Below are positions 28,778-37,901 of a DNA stretch of 64,000 nucleotides, in pieces. A model generated the notes under the pieces. That model saw only the letters and a list, made by a program, of their open reading frames with translations. It did not search any database and was not told where the DNA came from. Position 1 is the stretch's first letter. Every line of letters begins with the position of its first letter. The stretch lies in contig JAEWET010000043.1 of assembly GCA_023389195.1 (NCBI GenBank), positions 62,001 to 126,000 on the forward strand, read 5' to 3'. This DNA comes from Aliihoeflea sp023389195. GTDB taxonomy: Bacteria > Pseudomonadota > Alphaproteobacteria > Rhizobiales > Rhizobiaceae. A program made the position numbers and the translations under genes.

Positions 28778-30055
28778 TTAGCCCAGGCGAAGGGCCGCGG
28801 CGCGACGATGGCCCTCCATGCCCTCCGTCGCGCTCTGGCGGATGGCGGGCGGCGCGACGGCGGCGACACCGCGCGCGTCGAGCCACTGATGGGTGCAGAT
28901 CTTGACATAGGAGCCGACCCAGAGCCCGCCGGTGTAGCGCGCCGCCGCCATGGTGGGCAGCGTGTGGTTCGTGCCGCAGCACTTGTCGGAGTAGACCACG
29001 CTCGCCTCGCGGCCGATGAAGAGCGAGCCGTAGTTGCGCAGCTTTCTGGCGGTCGCCTGTGGGTCGCTTGTATGAACCTGCAGGTGCTCGGCGGCAATGA
29101 AATCCGAATAGGCGATCATTGCGGCTTCGTCGGCGCAGACGACGATCTCGCCATAGTCGCGGAAGGCGGGGCCGGCGACGTCTGCCGTCGGCAGATCGCC
29201 AAGCTGCCGTTCCACCTCGGCAAGCGTCGCATCGGCGAGCTTGCGGTCCGTCGTGATCAGGCCGACGCGGGTACGCACGTCGTGCTCGGCCTGCGCCAGC
29301 ATGTCGGTCGCGATCATCGCGGGATCGCCGGAAGCGTCGGCGACGACGTAGATTTCGCTCGGGCCGGCGAGCTGGTCGATGCCGACCGCGCCGAAGACCT
29401 GGCGCTTGGCCTCGTTCACATAGGCGTTGCCCGGGCCGACGATCTTGTCGACGCCCGGCACGCTTTCGGTGCCGTAGGCCATCGCCGCGATCGCCTGCGC
29501 GCCGCCGATGCGGAAGATGCGGTCGGCGCCGGAGAGGTGACAGCCGGCGATCATCGCCGGGTGCGCGCCGGGGGGCAGGCAGGCGACGACTTCAGCGCAG
29601 CCCGCGACCTTGGCGGGGACGAGCGTCATGACCGGTGCGGACAGGATCGGGTAGCGCCCGCCGGGCACATAGGCGCCGACCTTCTCGATCGGGATGACGC
29701 GGTGACCGAGATGCAGGCCCGGAAGCGCCTCATAGTCGAGCGGCTTGATCGTCTGCATCTGCGCATCGGCGAAATCGTGGACGCGCTCGATGGCGAATTC
29801 GGTGTCGGCGCGGGTCTGGCGGTCGAGACCGTCAATCGCCGCCTTGCGCTCGGCAGCCGAGATTTCGAGGGTTTCGATGTCGAGCTTGTCGAAGCGAAGG
29901 CCGTATTCGCGCACGGCGGCGTCGCCCCTGTCACGCACGGCGGCGAGGACTTCGCGGACAGTGGTTTCGACGTCGCCGGTATCGGCGACTGCGTCGCGCG
30001 TCGGTGCTTTCAAATGGTAGATCTTGGCCTTCAGGGCTTCGGAGAGCTTGCGCAT
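28778..30055 (-). CDS. HisD-family NAD-dependent dehydrogenase (HpsN-like paralogue)
   Basis: Protein of 425 aa in the histidinol dehydrogenase family. The catalytic Glu-His pair and zinc ligands are present (AAEHLQVHTSD, GPSEIYVVAD, TDMLAQAEHD). The C-terminus, CGTNHTLPTMAAARYTGGLW followed by GMEGHRRAAALRL, is unlike biosynthetic HisD and resembles paralogues such as sulfopropanediol 3-dehydrogenase HpsN. No other his gene is near. It is divergent from an XRE-cupin regulator and a Pot-type importer, so it probably oxidises the imported alcohol or amino alcohol. The ATG at 30055 gives the family length; an upstream ATG at 30112 is possible. Confidence 0.85.
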   Translation of the reverse strand: MRKLSEALKAKIYHLKAPTRDAVADTGDVETTVREVLAAVRDRGDAAVREYGLRFDKLDIETLEISAAERKAAIDGLDRQTRADTEFAIERVHDFADAQMQTIKPLDYEALPGLHLGHRVIPIEKVGAYVPGGRYPILSAPVMTLVPAKVAGCAEVVACLPPGAHPAMIAGCHLSGADRIFRIGGAQAIAAMAYGTESVPGVDKIVGPGNAYVNEAKRQVFGAVGIDQLAGPSEIYVVADASGDPAMIATDMLAQAEHDVRTRVGLITTDRKLADATLAEVERQLGDLPTADVAGPAFRDYGEIVVCADEAAMIAYSDFIAAEHLQVHTSDPQATARKLRNYGSLFIGREASVVYSDKCCGTNHTLPTMAAARYTGGLWVGSYVKICTHQWLDARGVAAVAPPAIRQSATEGMEGHRRAAALRLG

Positions 30056-30177
30056 CGGGAAACTTTCGCCGGAGAGGATCGCGGCCATTGTGCCCGAGGC
30101 CGGGTTCGCCACAAGCGAGCGGACAGGCCTTGTCGATTAAAATCACCACGCATAGTCTGGCATGGAGGGAGAGCGCC

Positions 30178-30726
30178 ATGCCGAGGATCGGGACCAAGCT
30201 GCATGAACTGCGCCGCCGGCGCTCGCTCAGCGTGCGCGAGGTGGCGAAGCGTTCCGGCGTGTCGCATTCGGCGATTTCGCTGATCGAGCGCGACCGGATG
30301 AGCCCTTCGGTCGATACGCTGACGGCCATTCTCGACGCGCTCGGCACGACGCTGACGGGCTTTTTTCTCGACCTGCAATCGAACCTGCCTGCCTCGCCCT
30401 TCTACGGGGCGGCGGATCTAGTCGAAATCGGCCGCGCGGATACGATTTCCTACCGGATGATTGGCGCCAACCATCCGAACCGGCAGCTCCTGATGCTGCA
30501 CGAATCCTACGCGCCGGGCGGCGATACGGGCGAGGCCTTTTCGCATTCGGCGCAGGAGGCGGGGATGGTTCTGACGGGTGCGATCGAAGTGACGGTGGGT
30601 CAGGAGCGCCGCGTGCTGACGCCCGGCGAAGGTTACTATTTCGACAGCCGCCTCCCCCACCGTTTTCGCAACGTCGCGGATGGCGAGAGCACGATCCTCT
30701 CGGCGATCACACCGCCGACATACTGA
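30178..30726 (+). CDS. XRE-cupin transcriptional regulator
   Basis: Regulator of 182 aa: helix-turn-helix at about 7-62 (VREVAKRSGVSHSAISLIER) and a C-terminal cupin domain (about 100-180) with GGDTGEAFSHSAQEAGMVL and GEGYYFDSRLPHRFRN. The layout is that of PuuR, which controls putrescine use. GGAGGGA precedes the ATG at 30178. It lies between a divergent HisD-like dehydrogenase and the transporter genes, so it likely controls both in response to the transported compound. Confidence 0.9.
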   Translation: MPRIGTKLHELRRRRSLSVREVAKRSGVSHSAISLIERDRMSPSVDTLTAILDALGTTLTGFFLDLQSNLPASPFYGAADLVEIGRADTISYRMIGANHPNRQLLMLHESYAPGGDTGEAFSHSAQEAGMVLTGAIEVTVGQERRVLTPGEGYYFDSRLPHRFRNVADGESTILSAITPPTY

Positions 30727-30822
30727 CGATTCTGGTGATAATTCTTTCCGGCCAAGGATTGCCGGTTTCAACGGCCCAATTCTATGATTGGATAGCCAAA
30801 ATCAATAACGCAGGGGAAGAAA

Positions 30823-31872
30823 ATGAAATCGACAATCAAGCGTCTTGTGCTCGCCTCCTCCTTCGCCGTTCTCGCCATCGCCTCCTCGTCGGCTCAGGAC
30901 CGGAACCTGACCGTGGTCTCGTGGGGCGGCAACTATCAGGACGCGCAACGCGAAATCTATTTCGAGCCCTTTACCGCTGAAACCGGCATCGCCATCACGG
31001 AAGAATCCTGGGATGGCGGCTATGGTGTGATCGCGGCCAAGCTGGAAACGCGCCCGGCCGACTGGGACGTCGTGCAGGTGGAGACGGAAGAACTCGCGCT
31101 CGGTTGTGCCGACGGCATGTACGAGACCGTCGACTGGGAAGCGCTGGGCGGCGAGGACAAGTTCCTGCCGGCAGCCGTCAATGAATGCGGCGTCGGCGCG
31201 ATCGTGTGGACGACGGGTCTCTCCTACGACGCGGAGAAGTTCACCGAGGCCCCGACCGGCTGGGAGGATTTCTGGAACACCGAGGAATATCCCGGCAAGC
31301 GCGGCCTGCGCCGCGGCCCGAAATATTCGCTCGAATTCGCCCTGATGGCGGACGGCGTGCCGGTCGACGAGGTCTACGAGGTGCTGGGCACCGACGAGGG
31401 CGTCGACCGCGCCTTCGCCAAGCTCGATGAAATCAAGGGCGACATCGTGTGGTGGGAAGCCGGCGCGCAGCCGATCCAGCTTCTCGCCTCCGGCGAAGTC
31501 GTCATGACGACGGCCTATAATGGCCGTCTCGCCGGCATCAACAAGACCGAAGGCACCAACTTCCAGATCGTCTGGCCGGGCTCGATCTACGCGATCGACT
31601 CCTGGGTGGTGCTGAAGGATTCGCCCAACAAGGACGCGGCGTTCGAGTTCATCAACTTCGCCAGCCAGCCGGAAAACCAGGCCAAGCTGCCGGAATTCAT
31701 CGCCTACGGCCTGACCAATGTCGAAGCCGGTGCGGCGCTGGCACCGGAAGTGGCGGCGGAACTGCCGACCTCGCCCGAGAACCTCGAAGGCGCGATCGCG
31801 CTCGACGGTGATTTCTGGGTCGACAACATCGAAGAGCTCAACGAGCGCTTCAACGCCTGGCTCGCCCAGTAA
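30823..31872 (+). CDS. ABC transporter periplasmic binding protein (PotD-like)
   Basis: Exported solute-binding protein of 349 aa: signal peptide about 1-24 (LVLASSFAVLAIASSSAQ), then NLTVVSWGGNYQDAQREIYF as in the spermidine/putrescine group, and a hinge region with DSWVVLKDSPNKDAAFEFINF. The ligand is probably a small amine or related compound, not provable from sequence. GGGGAAG precedes the ATG. A terminator-like hairpin follows, so this gene is likely made in excess over the membrane components. Confidence 0.9.
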   Translation: MKSTIKRLVLASSFAVLAIASSSAQDRNLTVVSWGGNYQDAQREIYFEPFTAETGIAITEESWDGGYGVIAAKLETRPADWDVVQVETEELALGCADGMYETVDWEALGGEDKFLPAAVNECGVGAIVWTTGLSYDAEKFTEAPTGWEDFWNTEEYPGKRGLRRGPKYSLEFALMADGVPVDEVYEVLGTDEGVDRAFAKLDEIKGDIVWWEAGAQPIQLLASGEVVMTTAYNGRLAGINKTEGTNFQIVWPGSIYAIDSWVVLKDSPNKDAAFEFINFASQPENQAKLPEFIAYGLTNVEAGAALAPEVAAELPTSPENLEGAIALDGDFWVDNIEELNERFNAWLAQ

Positions 31873-31883
31873 TCGAGCCTCAG

Positions 31884-31914
31884 AGGCGCATCCGGCAAGG
31901 GTGCGCCCTTTTTC
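31884..31914 (+). terminator. Intra-operon attenuator after the binding-protein gene
   Basis: GGCGCATCC (31885-31893) pairs with GGGTGCGCC (31899-31907; one T-G pair), followed by CTTTTTCTT. It lies between the binding-protein gene and the ATPase gene of one transport operon, which fits partial termination that lowers expression of the downstream genes. Confidence 0.75.
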
Positions 31915-31941
31915 TTCCAGTCCAGCAATCGACGGGGCTGC

Positions 31942-32985
31942 ATGACTTCTTTCATCGAGCTTCGCGACGTGTCCAAGACCTTCGGTCAGGTCACGGTCGT
32001 CGAAGGGCTCAATCTCGAAGTCCGCAAGGGCGAATTCCTGAGCCTGCTCGGCCCTTCGGGTTCGGGCAAGACGACGATCCTGATGATGCTCGCTGGGTTC
32101 GAGGGCGCGACGTCGGGCGACATCCTGCTCGACGGCGAGAAGATCGACCATTTGCCGCCCTACAGGCGCGGCATGGGCGTCGTCTTCCAGAACTACGCGC
32201 TGTTTCCGCATATGAGCGTCGCCGAGAACGTCGCATTTCCGCTCGAAATGCGCGGCGTGCCGAAGTCGGAGACCCGGCCGCGCGTCAAGGCGGCGCTCGA
32301 CCGCGTGCAGCTCGGCCATCTGGCCGATCGCCGTCCGGACCAGCTTTCCGGCGGCCAGCAGCAGCGCGTGGCGCTGACCCGCGCGCTCGTCTACGAGCCG
32401 AAGGTCATCCTGATGGACGAGCCGCTCGGCGCGCTCGACAAGAAGCTGCGCGAGGAGATGCAGCTCGAAATCCGCGAATTGCACCGCCGGCTGGGGCTGA
32501 CGATCATCTTCGTCACTCACGACCAGTCCGAAGCGCTGACAATGTCCGACCGCATCGCGATTTTCGACGCCGGCAAGATCGCGCAGATCGGCACGGCGGG
32601 GGAGGTCTACGACCATCCCAACAACCGCTTCGTCGCCGAATTCATTGGTGAGACGAACCTCCTCGATGGCGTGGTCAAGGGACCGGCCGCCGTCGAACTT
32701 GCGAACGGAACGACGATTGCTTCGCTCGACCATGGCTATGCGGTGGGCGATCGTGTGTCAGTCTCAATTCGGCCGGAACGGCTGCGGCTCGACGGGAGCG
32801 GCGAGAACCGGCTTGAGGCGACGATCTCGGACGTCGTCTATCAGGGCGATCATCTGCGGCTGCACCTCGATGCCGGCGCGCTGTCGCTGGTCGCGCGGCT
32901 GGAGCGCGGAGCGGCCGAGCGGCATGCCGGCGAGACGGTGACCCTTTCGTTCGCTGCAGCCGACTGCTCGGCATTTCCGGCATGA
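31942..32985 (+). CDS. ABC transporter ATP-binding protein (PotA-like)
   Basis: ATPase of 347 aa: Walker A GPSGSGKTT at 37-45, Q-loop VVFQNYALFPHM, signature LSGGQQQRVAL, Walker B VILMDEPLGALD and switch His in FVTHDQSEAL. A C-terminal TOBE domain (about 245-340) is typical of the MalK/PotA group. The stop overlaps the next gene by 4 bases. It energises the amine-type importer with the two permeases that follow. Confidence 0.93.
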   Translation: MTSFIELRDVSKTFGQVTVVEGLNLEVRKGEFLSLLGPSGSGKTTILMMLAGFEGATSGDILLDGEKIDHLPPYRRGMGVVFQNYALFPHMSVAENVAFPLEMRGVPKSETRPRVKAALDRVQLGHLADRRPDQLSGGQQQRVALTRALVYEPKVILMDEPLGALDKKLREEMQLEIRELHRRLGLTIIFVTHDQSEALTMSDRIAIFDAGKIAQIGTAGEVYDHPNNRFVAEFIGETNLLDGVVKGPAAVELANGTTIASLDHGYAVGDRVSVSIRPERLRLDGSGENRLEATISDVVYQGDHLRLHLDAGALSLVARLERGAAERHAGETVTLSFAAADCSAFPA

Positions 32986-34166
32986 ACGCGGTCTCGGCAC
33001 GGCAGCGCGGCCGGGCAGCGATGCTGATCGCGCCGCTGGTGATCTTCCTCGGCGTCTTCTTCCTGTGGCCGCTCTGGCTGATGGTCGACGTCTCGATCCG
33101 CAACGACGCGATCGGCGGCGCCTTTCCACGCACGTCCGAACTGATCGGAAGCTGGGGTGGCGAAGGGGCGCCGGACGCCGAGACGCAGGCCGCGCTGGTC
33201 GAGGATCTGCGCGAGGCTTCCCAATCGACGTTGGGCGCGGCGGTGCGCACGCTGAACAGCCAGGTTTCCGGCTTCCGCACATTGATGGGCAGGACGGCAA
33301 CGGCGGCGCGTGACCTGGAGGCGGGCCAAACGCTCGATCTCGTTGAAGTCGACGATCGCTGGGCCGAACCGCGGTTCTGGCGAGCGATCCAGGTTTCGGT
33401 CGCGCCCTATACGGATCGAAATCTGCTCGCCGCGCTCGACCTCGAGCGTGCGGATACGGGCGAGATCGAGCAGATGTCCGCATCGGCGTCGGCCAACCGG
33501 CTGATCATCTGGCGCACCTTCGCCATCGCCGGATCGGTGACGCTGCTTTGTGCACTGATCGGCCTGCCCTATGCGATGCTGGCCGCCTCAGTGACGGGAT
33601 GGAAGCGCAATGCGTTGCTGCTTGCCGTGCTGCTGCCGCTCTGGACATCGCTGCTCGTGCGCACCGCCGCCTGGTTCATCCTTCTCCAGAACGAGGGGAT
33701 CATCAACAAGACGCTGATGGGGCTCGGCTGGATCGACGGGCCGCTGCCGCTGATCTTCAACCGGCTCGGCGTCGTCATCGCGATGACGCATGTGCTGTTG
33801 CCGTTCATGGTGCTGCCGATCTTCTCCGTCGTCTCGGCGATCCCGAAGAATTTGATGCCGGCTGCCGCCTCGCTCGGCGCTCGGCCGCTGCGCGCCTTCT
33901 GGCGGGTGCTGCTGCCGCTTTCGATGCCCGGCCTGCTGGCCGGCTCGCTGCTCGTCTTCATGGTGGCGATCGGCTACTACATCACGCCGGCGCTGGTCGG
34001 CGGGCCGAACGACCAGATGATCTCGTCCGTCATCGCATTCTACGCGCTTCAGACCGCGAACTGGGGCATGGCCGGGGCGCTCGGCATCCTGCTGCTGGCG
34101 GTCACGACCGTGCTCTATCTGGTCTATGGCCGGCTGTCGCGCGGCGGCGCGCCGACGGGAGCCTAG
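32982..34166 (+). CDS. ABC transporter permease (PotB-like) with long periplasmic insert
   Basis: Inner-membrane permease of 394 aa. Helix 1 (about 12-35) is followed by about 130 mostly hydrophilic residues (about 40-170), then five helices with the EAA coupling loop near AAASLGARPLRAFWRVLLPLSMPGL. Ordinary PotB has no such large insert, though several rhizobial Pot-type permeases do. The insert probably faces the periplasm and may help docking of the binding protein. It overlaps the ATPase gene by 4 bases. Confidence 0.9.
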   Translation: MNAVSARQRGRAAMLIAPLVIFLGVFFLWPLWLMVDVSIRNDAIGGAFPRTSELIGSWGGEGAPDAETQAALVEDLREASQSTLGAAVRTLNSQVSGFRTLMGRTATAARDLEAGQTLDLVEVDDRWAEPRFWRAIQVSVAPYTDRNLLAALDLERADTGEIEQMSASASANRLIIWRTFAIAGSVTLLCALIGLPYAMLAASVTGWKRNALLLAVLLPLWTSLLVRTAAWFILLQNEGIINKTLMGLGWIDGPLPLIFNRLGVVIAMTHVLLPFMVLPIFSVVSAIPKNLMPAAASLGARPLRAFWRVLLPLSMPGLLAGSLLVFMVAIGYYITPALVGGPNDQMISSVIAFYALQTANWGMAGALGILLLAVTTVLYLVYGRLSRGGAPTGA

Positions 34167-34168
34167 AG

Positions 34169-34954
34169 ATGCTGCGTGTCGCCCAGGGCATATTCGGCGT
34201 TGCCGCCGCCCTCTTCCTGATCCTGCCGATCGTCGCGATCCTGCCGCTCGCCTTCACGTCGAGCATCTTCCTGAACTACCCCATCCCCGGCTATTCACTG
34301 CGCTGGTTCAACGAACTCGGCCAGATCGCGCATTGGCGCAATTCGATCGTCAATTCGCTGATCATCGGCTCGGGCGCGACCGTTCTGTCGGTCGTGCTCG
34401 GTACGCTCGCGGCGCTCGGGCTGAGGGGCCGCGGCATCCCCTTCCCCAACCTCCTGCGCACGATCTTCCTGCTTCCGATGGTGGTGCCAGCCGTGGTGCT
34501 GGGCGTCGGACTGCAGATTTCGCTGGCGCAGATCGGGCTCGCGAGCAGCTATCTCGGCGTCATCTTCTCGCACGCCGTGCTTTGCGTGCCCTTCGTCATC
34601 GTCTCGGTGTCGACCGCGCTGCAGGGCATCAACCCGACGGTCGAGCGGGCTGCGGCAAGTCTGGGCGCCTCGCCAACGCGTGTGTTTCGCCGCGTGACCA
34701 TGCCGCTTGCGATGCCGGGCATCGTCACGGGAGCGGTGTTCGCCTTCGCGACCTCGCTCGACGAGGTGGTGCTGACGCTCTTCGTCGCCGGGCCGAACCA
34801 GCGCACGCTGGCACGGCAGATGTTTTCCTCCATCCGCGAGAACATCTCGCCTGCGGTCGCGGCCGCAGCACTTCTGCTCATCGTCGGAACGCTGCTTCTG
34901 GCGCTGCTCGCCGCCTACACGCGCCGGCGCACGGCGAAGACTGTCGAGGCCTGA
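34169..34954 (+). CDS. ABC transporter permease (PotC-like)
   Basis: Second permease subunit, 261 aa, with about six helices and the EAA loop ERAAASLGASPTRVFRRVTM. It follows the first permease after 2 bases. No long insert is seen, so only one permease carries the extra domain. It ends the operon; the next gene belongs to the antiporter operon with its own promoter. Confidence 0.92.
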   Translation: MLRVAQGIFGVAAALFLILPIVAILPLAFTSSIFLNYPIPGYSLRWFNELGQIAHWRNSIVNSLIIGSGATVLSVVLGTLAALGLRGRGIPFPNLLRTIFLLPMVVPAVVLGVGLQISLAQIGLASSYLGVIFSHAVLCVPFVIVSVSTALQGINPTVERAAASLGASPTRVFRRVTMPLAMPGIVTGAVFAFATSLDEVVLTLFVAGPNQRTLARQMFSSIRENISPAVAAAALLLIVGTLLLALLAAYTRRRTAKTVEA

Positions 34955-35018
34955 CGCTTTCGCCCTTACGCGGGCTCACTCGGCCTGCAAGCGCTCGTCT
35001 TACACCCTGAAGGTCGCC

Positions 35019-35065
35019 GTTCGAAATTTCGGACAGGCGTTTCCGGCGCGTTCGGAATTCCGAAC
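35019..35065. promoter_or_regulatory. Tandem palindromes upstream of the mrp operon
   Basis: GTTCGAAATTTCGGAC (35019-35034) and the perfect palindrome GTTCGGAATTCCGAAC (35050-35065) share a consensus GTTCGRAATTYCGRAC. Their centres are 31 bases apart, three helical turns, so a protein bound to both would lie on the same face. They lie about 55-100 bases before the sigma-54 promoter, the usual place for enhancer-binding sites of NtrC-type activators. Confidence 0.75.
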
Positions 35066-35118
35066 ATTTCGAATCCGGTCGTTCTCACAAACCATTGTTT
35101 TCTATTAATCTTCGGCTC

Positions 35119-35134
35119 TGGCACGCCCCTTGCA
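35119..35134 (+). promoter_or_regulatory. Sigma-54 (RpoN) promoter of the mrp operon
   Basis: TGGCACGCCCCTTGCA matches the sigma-54 consensus TGGCACG-N4-TTGCA at every defined position. The -24 GG (35120-35121) and -12 GC (35132-35133) are separated by exactly 10 bases. It lies 35 bases before the mrpA start codon. Confidence 0.88.
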
Positions 35135-35168
35135 ACCTCACGGGAAGCAACGAAAGGAGCGCGATCCC

Positions 35169-37490
35169 GTGAGTTTCGAGTGGAGCATTCTGATGGCACT
35201 GGCCGGCGCGGCAGTCGCACGGCCGGCGGCTACCTATCTGGGCAGCAGGACGGGCTGGGTGATGGCGCTCGTGCCGTTCCTCATCTTCCTGTCTCTCTTC
35301 CAGCATCTCGGCACGGTTGCCGGCGGCGAGGCGGTGATCGCGCATCTTTCGTGGGTGCCATCCCTGGGCGTCGACCTCGCCTTCAGGCTGGACGGATTTT
35401 CCCTCCTCTTCGCATTGCTTATCACCGGCATCGGCACGCTCGTGACGCTTTATGCCGGGGCCTATTTCGCCGACAAGCCGCATTGGGAAATCGGCCGGTT
35501 CCTCGCGCTGATCCTGCTCTTCATGACGGCGATGCTCGGTACGGTGCTCTCCGACGATCTGATCGTCATGTTCGTCTTCTGGGAACTGACGAGCCTCACT
35601 TCGTTCATGTTGATCGGCTTCGACGCCCACAAGGCCGAAGCGCGCAAGTCCGCGATCCAGTCGTTGCTGGTGACCGGCGGCGGCGGGCTGGTGCTGTTTG
35701 CCGGCATCCTCATAATCGGCATGGAGCTCGGGACCTTCTCGTTCACCGAAGTGCTTGCGCGCTCTGACGAACTCGTCGCCAGCCCCTGGATCGGCGTCGT
35801 CGTCGTCCTGATCATGATCGCCGCCTTCACCAAGTCGGCGCAGTTCCCGTTCCACTTCTGGCTACCCAACGCGATGGCCGCGCCAACCCCGGCCTCCGCC
35901 TATCTGCACTCGGCCACGATGGTGAAGCTCGGCGTCTTCCTGCTCGCGCGGTTCGACGCCGTCTTCGCGGAAGTGCCCGCATTCGGCGCGACGCTGGTCA
36001 TCGTCGGCTCGATCACGATGATGATCGCCGCGCTTCAGGCGCTGCGCGCCGAAGGCTTCAAGGCCGTGCTGGCGCAATCGACGGTCGCGTCGCTCGGCAT
36101 TCTCGTGATGCTGATCGGATTGCAGGGCGAGGTTGCGGCGGTCGCGACGGTGGGCTTCATACTCAGCCACGCACTCTACAAGGCCGCGCTGTTCTTCTGC
36201 GCCGGCACCGCAATCCACGCCACCGGCGAGGCGAGCCTGCGCAAGCTCGGCGGCCTTGCCCGCTTCCTGCCGGTGACGGCGGTCGCCGCCGTGCTTGCCA
36301 GCCTCAGCATGGCCGGCCTGCCGCCCTTCGTCGGCTTCATCTCCAAGGAGTATCTGTTCGAAGCGCAGCTCACCAATGACTGGAACATCGTGCCTGTCGC
36401 AGTTGCGGTCGCGGTCAATGCGGTGATGGTCGGCGTCGCCGGCGTCGTCTCGATCCGGCCGTTCTACTTCAAGAGCCACCGCGTCACCTCCGTCAAGCAT
36501 GGCGAGACGCCAGGGCTTCTTGCCGGGCCGCTCCTCCTGGCAAGCGGCGGCATCCTGATCGGACTCTTTCCGAATGCGATCGGTCAGTCGCTGATCGGAC
36601 CGGCCGCTTCCGCGCTTTACGGCAGCCCGATCGACGTGTCGTTCCAGCTCTGGCACGGTCTGACGCCGATGCTCGTGCTGAGCTTTGCGGTCGTCGCCAT
36701 CGGAACCGTGATCGTCATATACTGGGATGCGATCCATACCTATCTGCGCCAGCAGGACGGGCTCTACCGGCTGCTGGGCGACCGGGGCTATCATCGAGTG
36801 CTGAACGGCGTGCTCGGCGCGGCGCGCGGTTCCACCCGACTGCTGCAGAATGGTGACCAGCGGCGTTATACGAGTGTCGTCATCGCCACTGTCGTCATCG
36901 GGCTCGCCATCGCGCTCGTCGCCGGTCCGGCCGCGATCTCGATCGCCTCGCCCGAAGGGGCGCTGCGCATATCGCTCGTGCTGGTGCTCCTGCTTACGGC
37001 AGCCGGAGCGCTGGCGACGGTCAAGGCGCGCTCGCTGATCGCGGGGCTCGTCTGCGTCGGGATCGTGGGTTTCGCGCTTGCGGTCATTTTCATGCTGAAC
37101 GGGGCCCCGGATCTCGCGCTGACGCAGATCGCGGTCGAAACGCTGCTCGTCATCCTTCTCACCGCGGTTCTCCTGCGCCTGCCCGCGCGACAGAAGCACT
37201 CCCGAACCACTCCTGAGCGCCGGCGGGATGCGTTGCTGGCGACATGTTTCGGCGGTGTCATCTTCATCGCCGTCGCCAGCATGAGCGCGATCCCGATCGA
37301 CCTGCGCCTTTCCGACTATTTCGGCGAGACGAGCTATCTCGACGCCTATGGACGCAACGTCGTGAACGTCATCCTCGTCGACTACCGGGCCATCGACACG
37401 CTCGGCGAGATCGCCGTCGTCGCCTTCGCCACCATTGCGGCCTGGGCGCTTCTGCGCGGTCCTGCCGCCAGACCCGGCCCCAAGGAGTAG
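35169..37490 (+). CDS. mrpA: Mrp cation/proton antiporter subunit A
   Basis: Large membrane subunit of 773 aa related to NuoL of complex I, part of a Na+(K+)/H+ antiporter. The antiporter core has LTSFMLIGF, TKSAQFPFHFWLPNAMAAPTP, SAYLHSATMVKLGVFLLARF and LSHALYKAALFF. The C-terminal third has further helices (about 560-760) typical of MrpA. I take the GTG at 35169 (VSFEWSILMALAGA), with AAAGGAGC 9 bases before it; an ATG further upstream overlaps the promoter. Here A and B are separate genes, as in group 1 seven-gene operons. Confidence 0.93.
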   Translation: MSFEWSILMALAGAAVARPAATYLGSRTGWVMALVPFLIFLSLFQHLGTVAGGEAVIAHLSWVPSLGVDLAFRLDGFSLLFALLITGIGTLVTLYAGAYFADKPHWEIGRFLALILLFMTAMLGTVLSDDLIVMFVFWELTSLTSFMLIGFDAHKAEARKSAIQSLLVTGGGGLVLFAGILIIGMELGTFSFTEVLARSDELVASPWIGVVVVLIMIAAFTKSAQFPFHFWLPNAMAAPTPASAYLHSATMVKLGVFLLARFDAVFAEVPAFGATLVIVGSITMMIAALQALRAEGFKAVLAQSTVASLGILVMLIGLQGEVAAVATVGFILSHALYKAALFFCAGTAIHATGEASLRKLGGLARFLPVTAVAAVLASLSMAGLPPFVGFISKEYLFEAQLTNDWNIVPVAVAVAVNAVMVGVAGVVSIRPFYFKSHRVTSVKHGETPGLLAGPLLLASGGILIGLFPNAIGQSLIGPAASALYGSPIDVSFQLWHGLTPMLVLSFAVVAIGTVIVIYWDAIHTYLRQQDGLYRLLGDRGYHRVLNGVLGAARGSTRLLQNGDQRRYTSVVIATVVIGLAIALVAGPAAISIASPEGALRISLVLVLLLTAAGALATVKARSLIAGLVCVGIVGFALAVIFMLNGAPDLALTQIAVETLLVILLTAVLLRLPARQKHSRTTPERRRDALLATCFGGVIFIAVASMSAIPIDLRLSDYFGETSYLDAYGRNVVNVILVDYRAIDTLGEIAVVAFATIAAWALLRGPAARPGPKE

Positions 37491-37496
37491 ACTGCC

Positions 37497-37901
37497 ATGT
37501 CCATCATCTTCTCGACCATGTCGCGGCTGTTCTTCGCGCTAATGCTCATCGTCTCGGTCTACATGCTGTTTCGAGGCCACAACGAGCCTGGCGGGGGATT
37601 TGTCGGCGGGCTGATCGCCGCGCTCGGCTTCGCGCTGCTGGCGCTTGCGGAAAACGTCGCGACGGCGCGGCGGGCCCTTGTCGTCCATCCCGTCGCGCTG
37701 ATGGGTGCCGGCCTGCTCCTTGCCTTCGTCAGCGGCCTGCCCGGGCTGCTTTCGGATCGCTCTTTCCTGACCCACTGGTGGGCCGAGATCGGTTCGCTTC
37801 ACCTCGGCACCGCGACCACGTTCGACATCGGCGTCTACTTCGTCGTCATCGGCGGCGTGCTGTGCCTCATCTTCCGTCTTTATGAAGAGGTCGATCAATG
37901 A
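37497..37901 (+). CDS. mrpB: Mrp antiporter subunit B
   Basis: Membrane protein of 134 aa with four helices. The FRGHNEPGGGFVGGLIAALGF motif is characteristic of MrpB. Follows mrpA by 6 bases and overlaps mrpC by 4 bases. Required for assembly of the Mrp complex. Confidence 0.93.
   Translation: MSIIFSTMSRLFFALMLIVSVYMLFRGHNEPGGGFVGGLIAALGFALLALAENVATARRALVVHPVALMGAGLLLAFVSGLPGLLSDRSFLTHWWAEIGSLHLGTATTFDIGVYFVVIGGVLCLIFRLYEEVDQ

Noticed and set aside
28778..30055. Biosynthetic histidinol dehydrogenase (hisD)
   Set aside because: The C-terminal sequence and the transport/regulator context fit a paralogue, and no his genes are nearby.
30802..32733. A 643-codon minus-strand open frame opposite the Pot-type transporter genes
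   Set aside because: The opposite strand encodes clear PotD- and PotA-like proteins; the shadow has no family resemblance.
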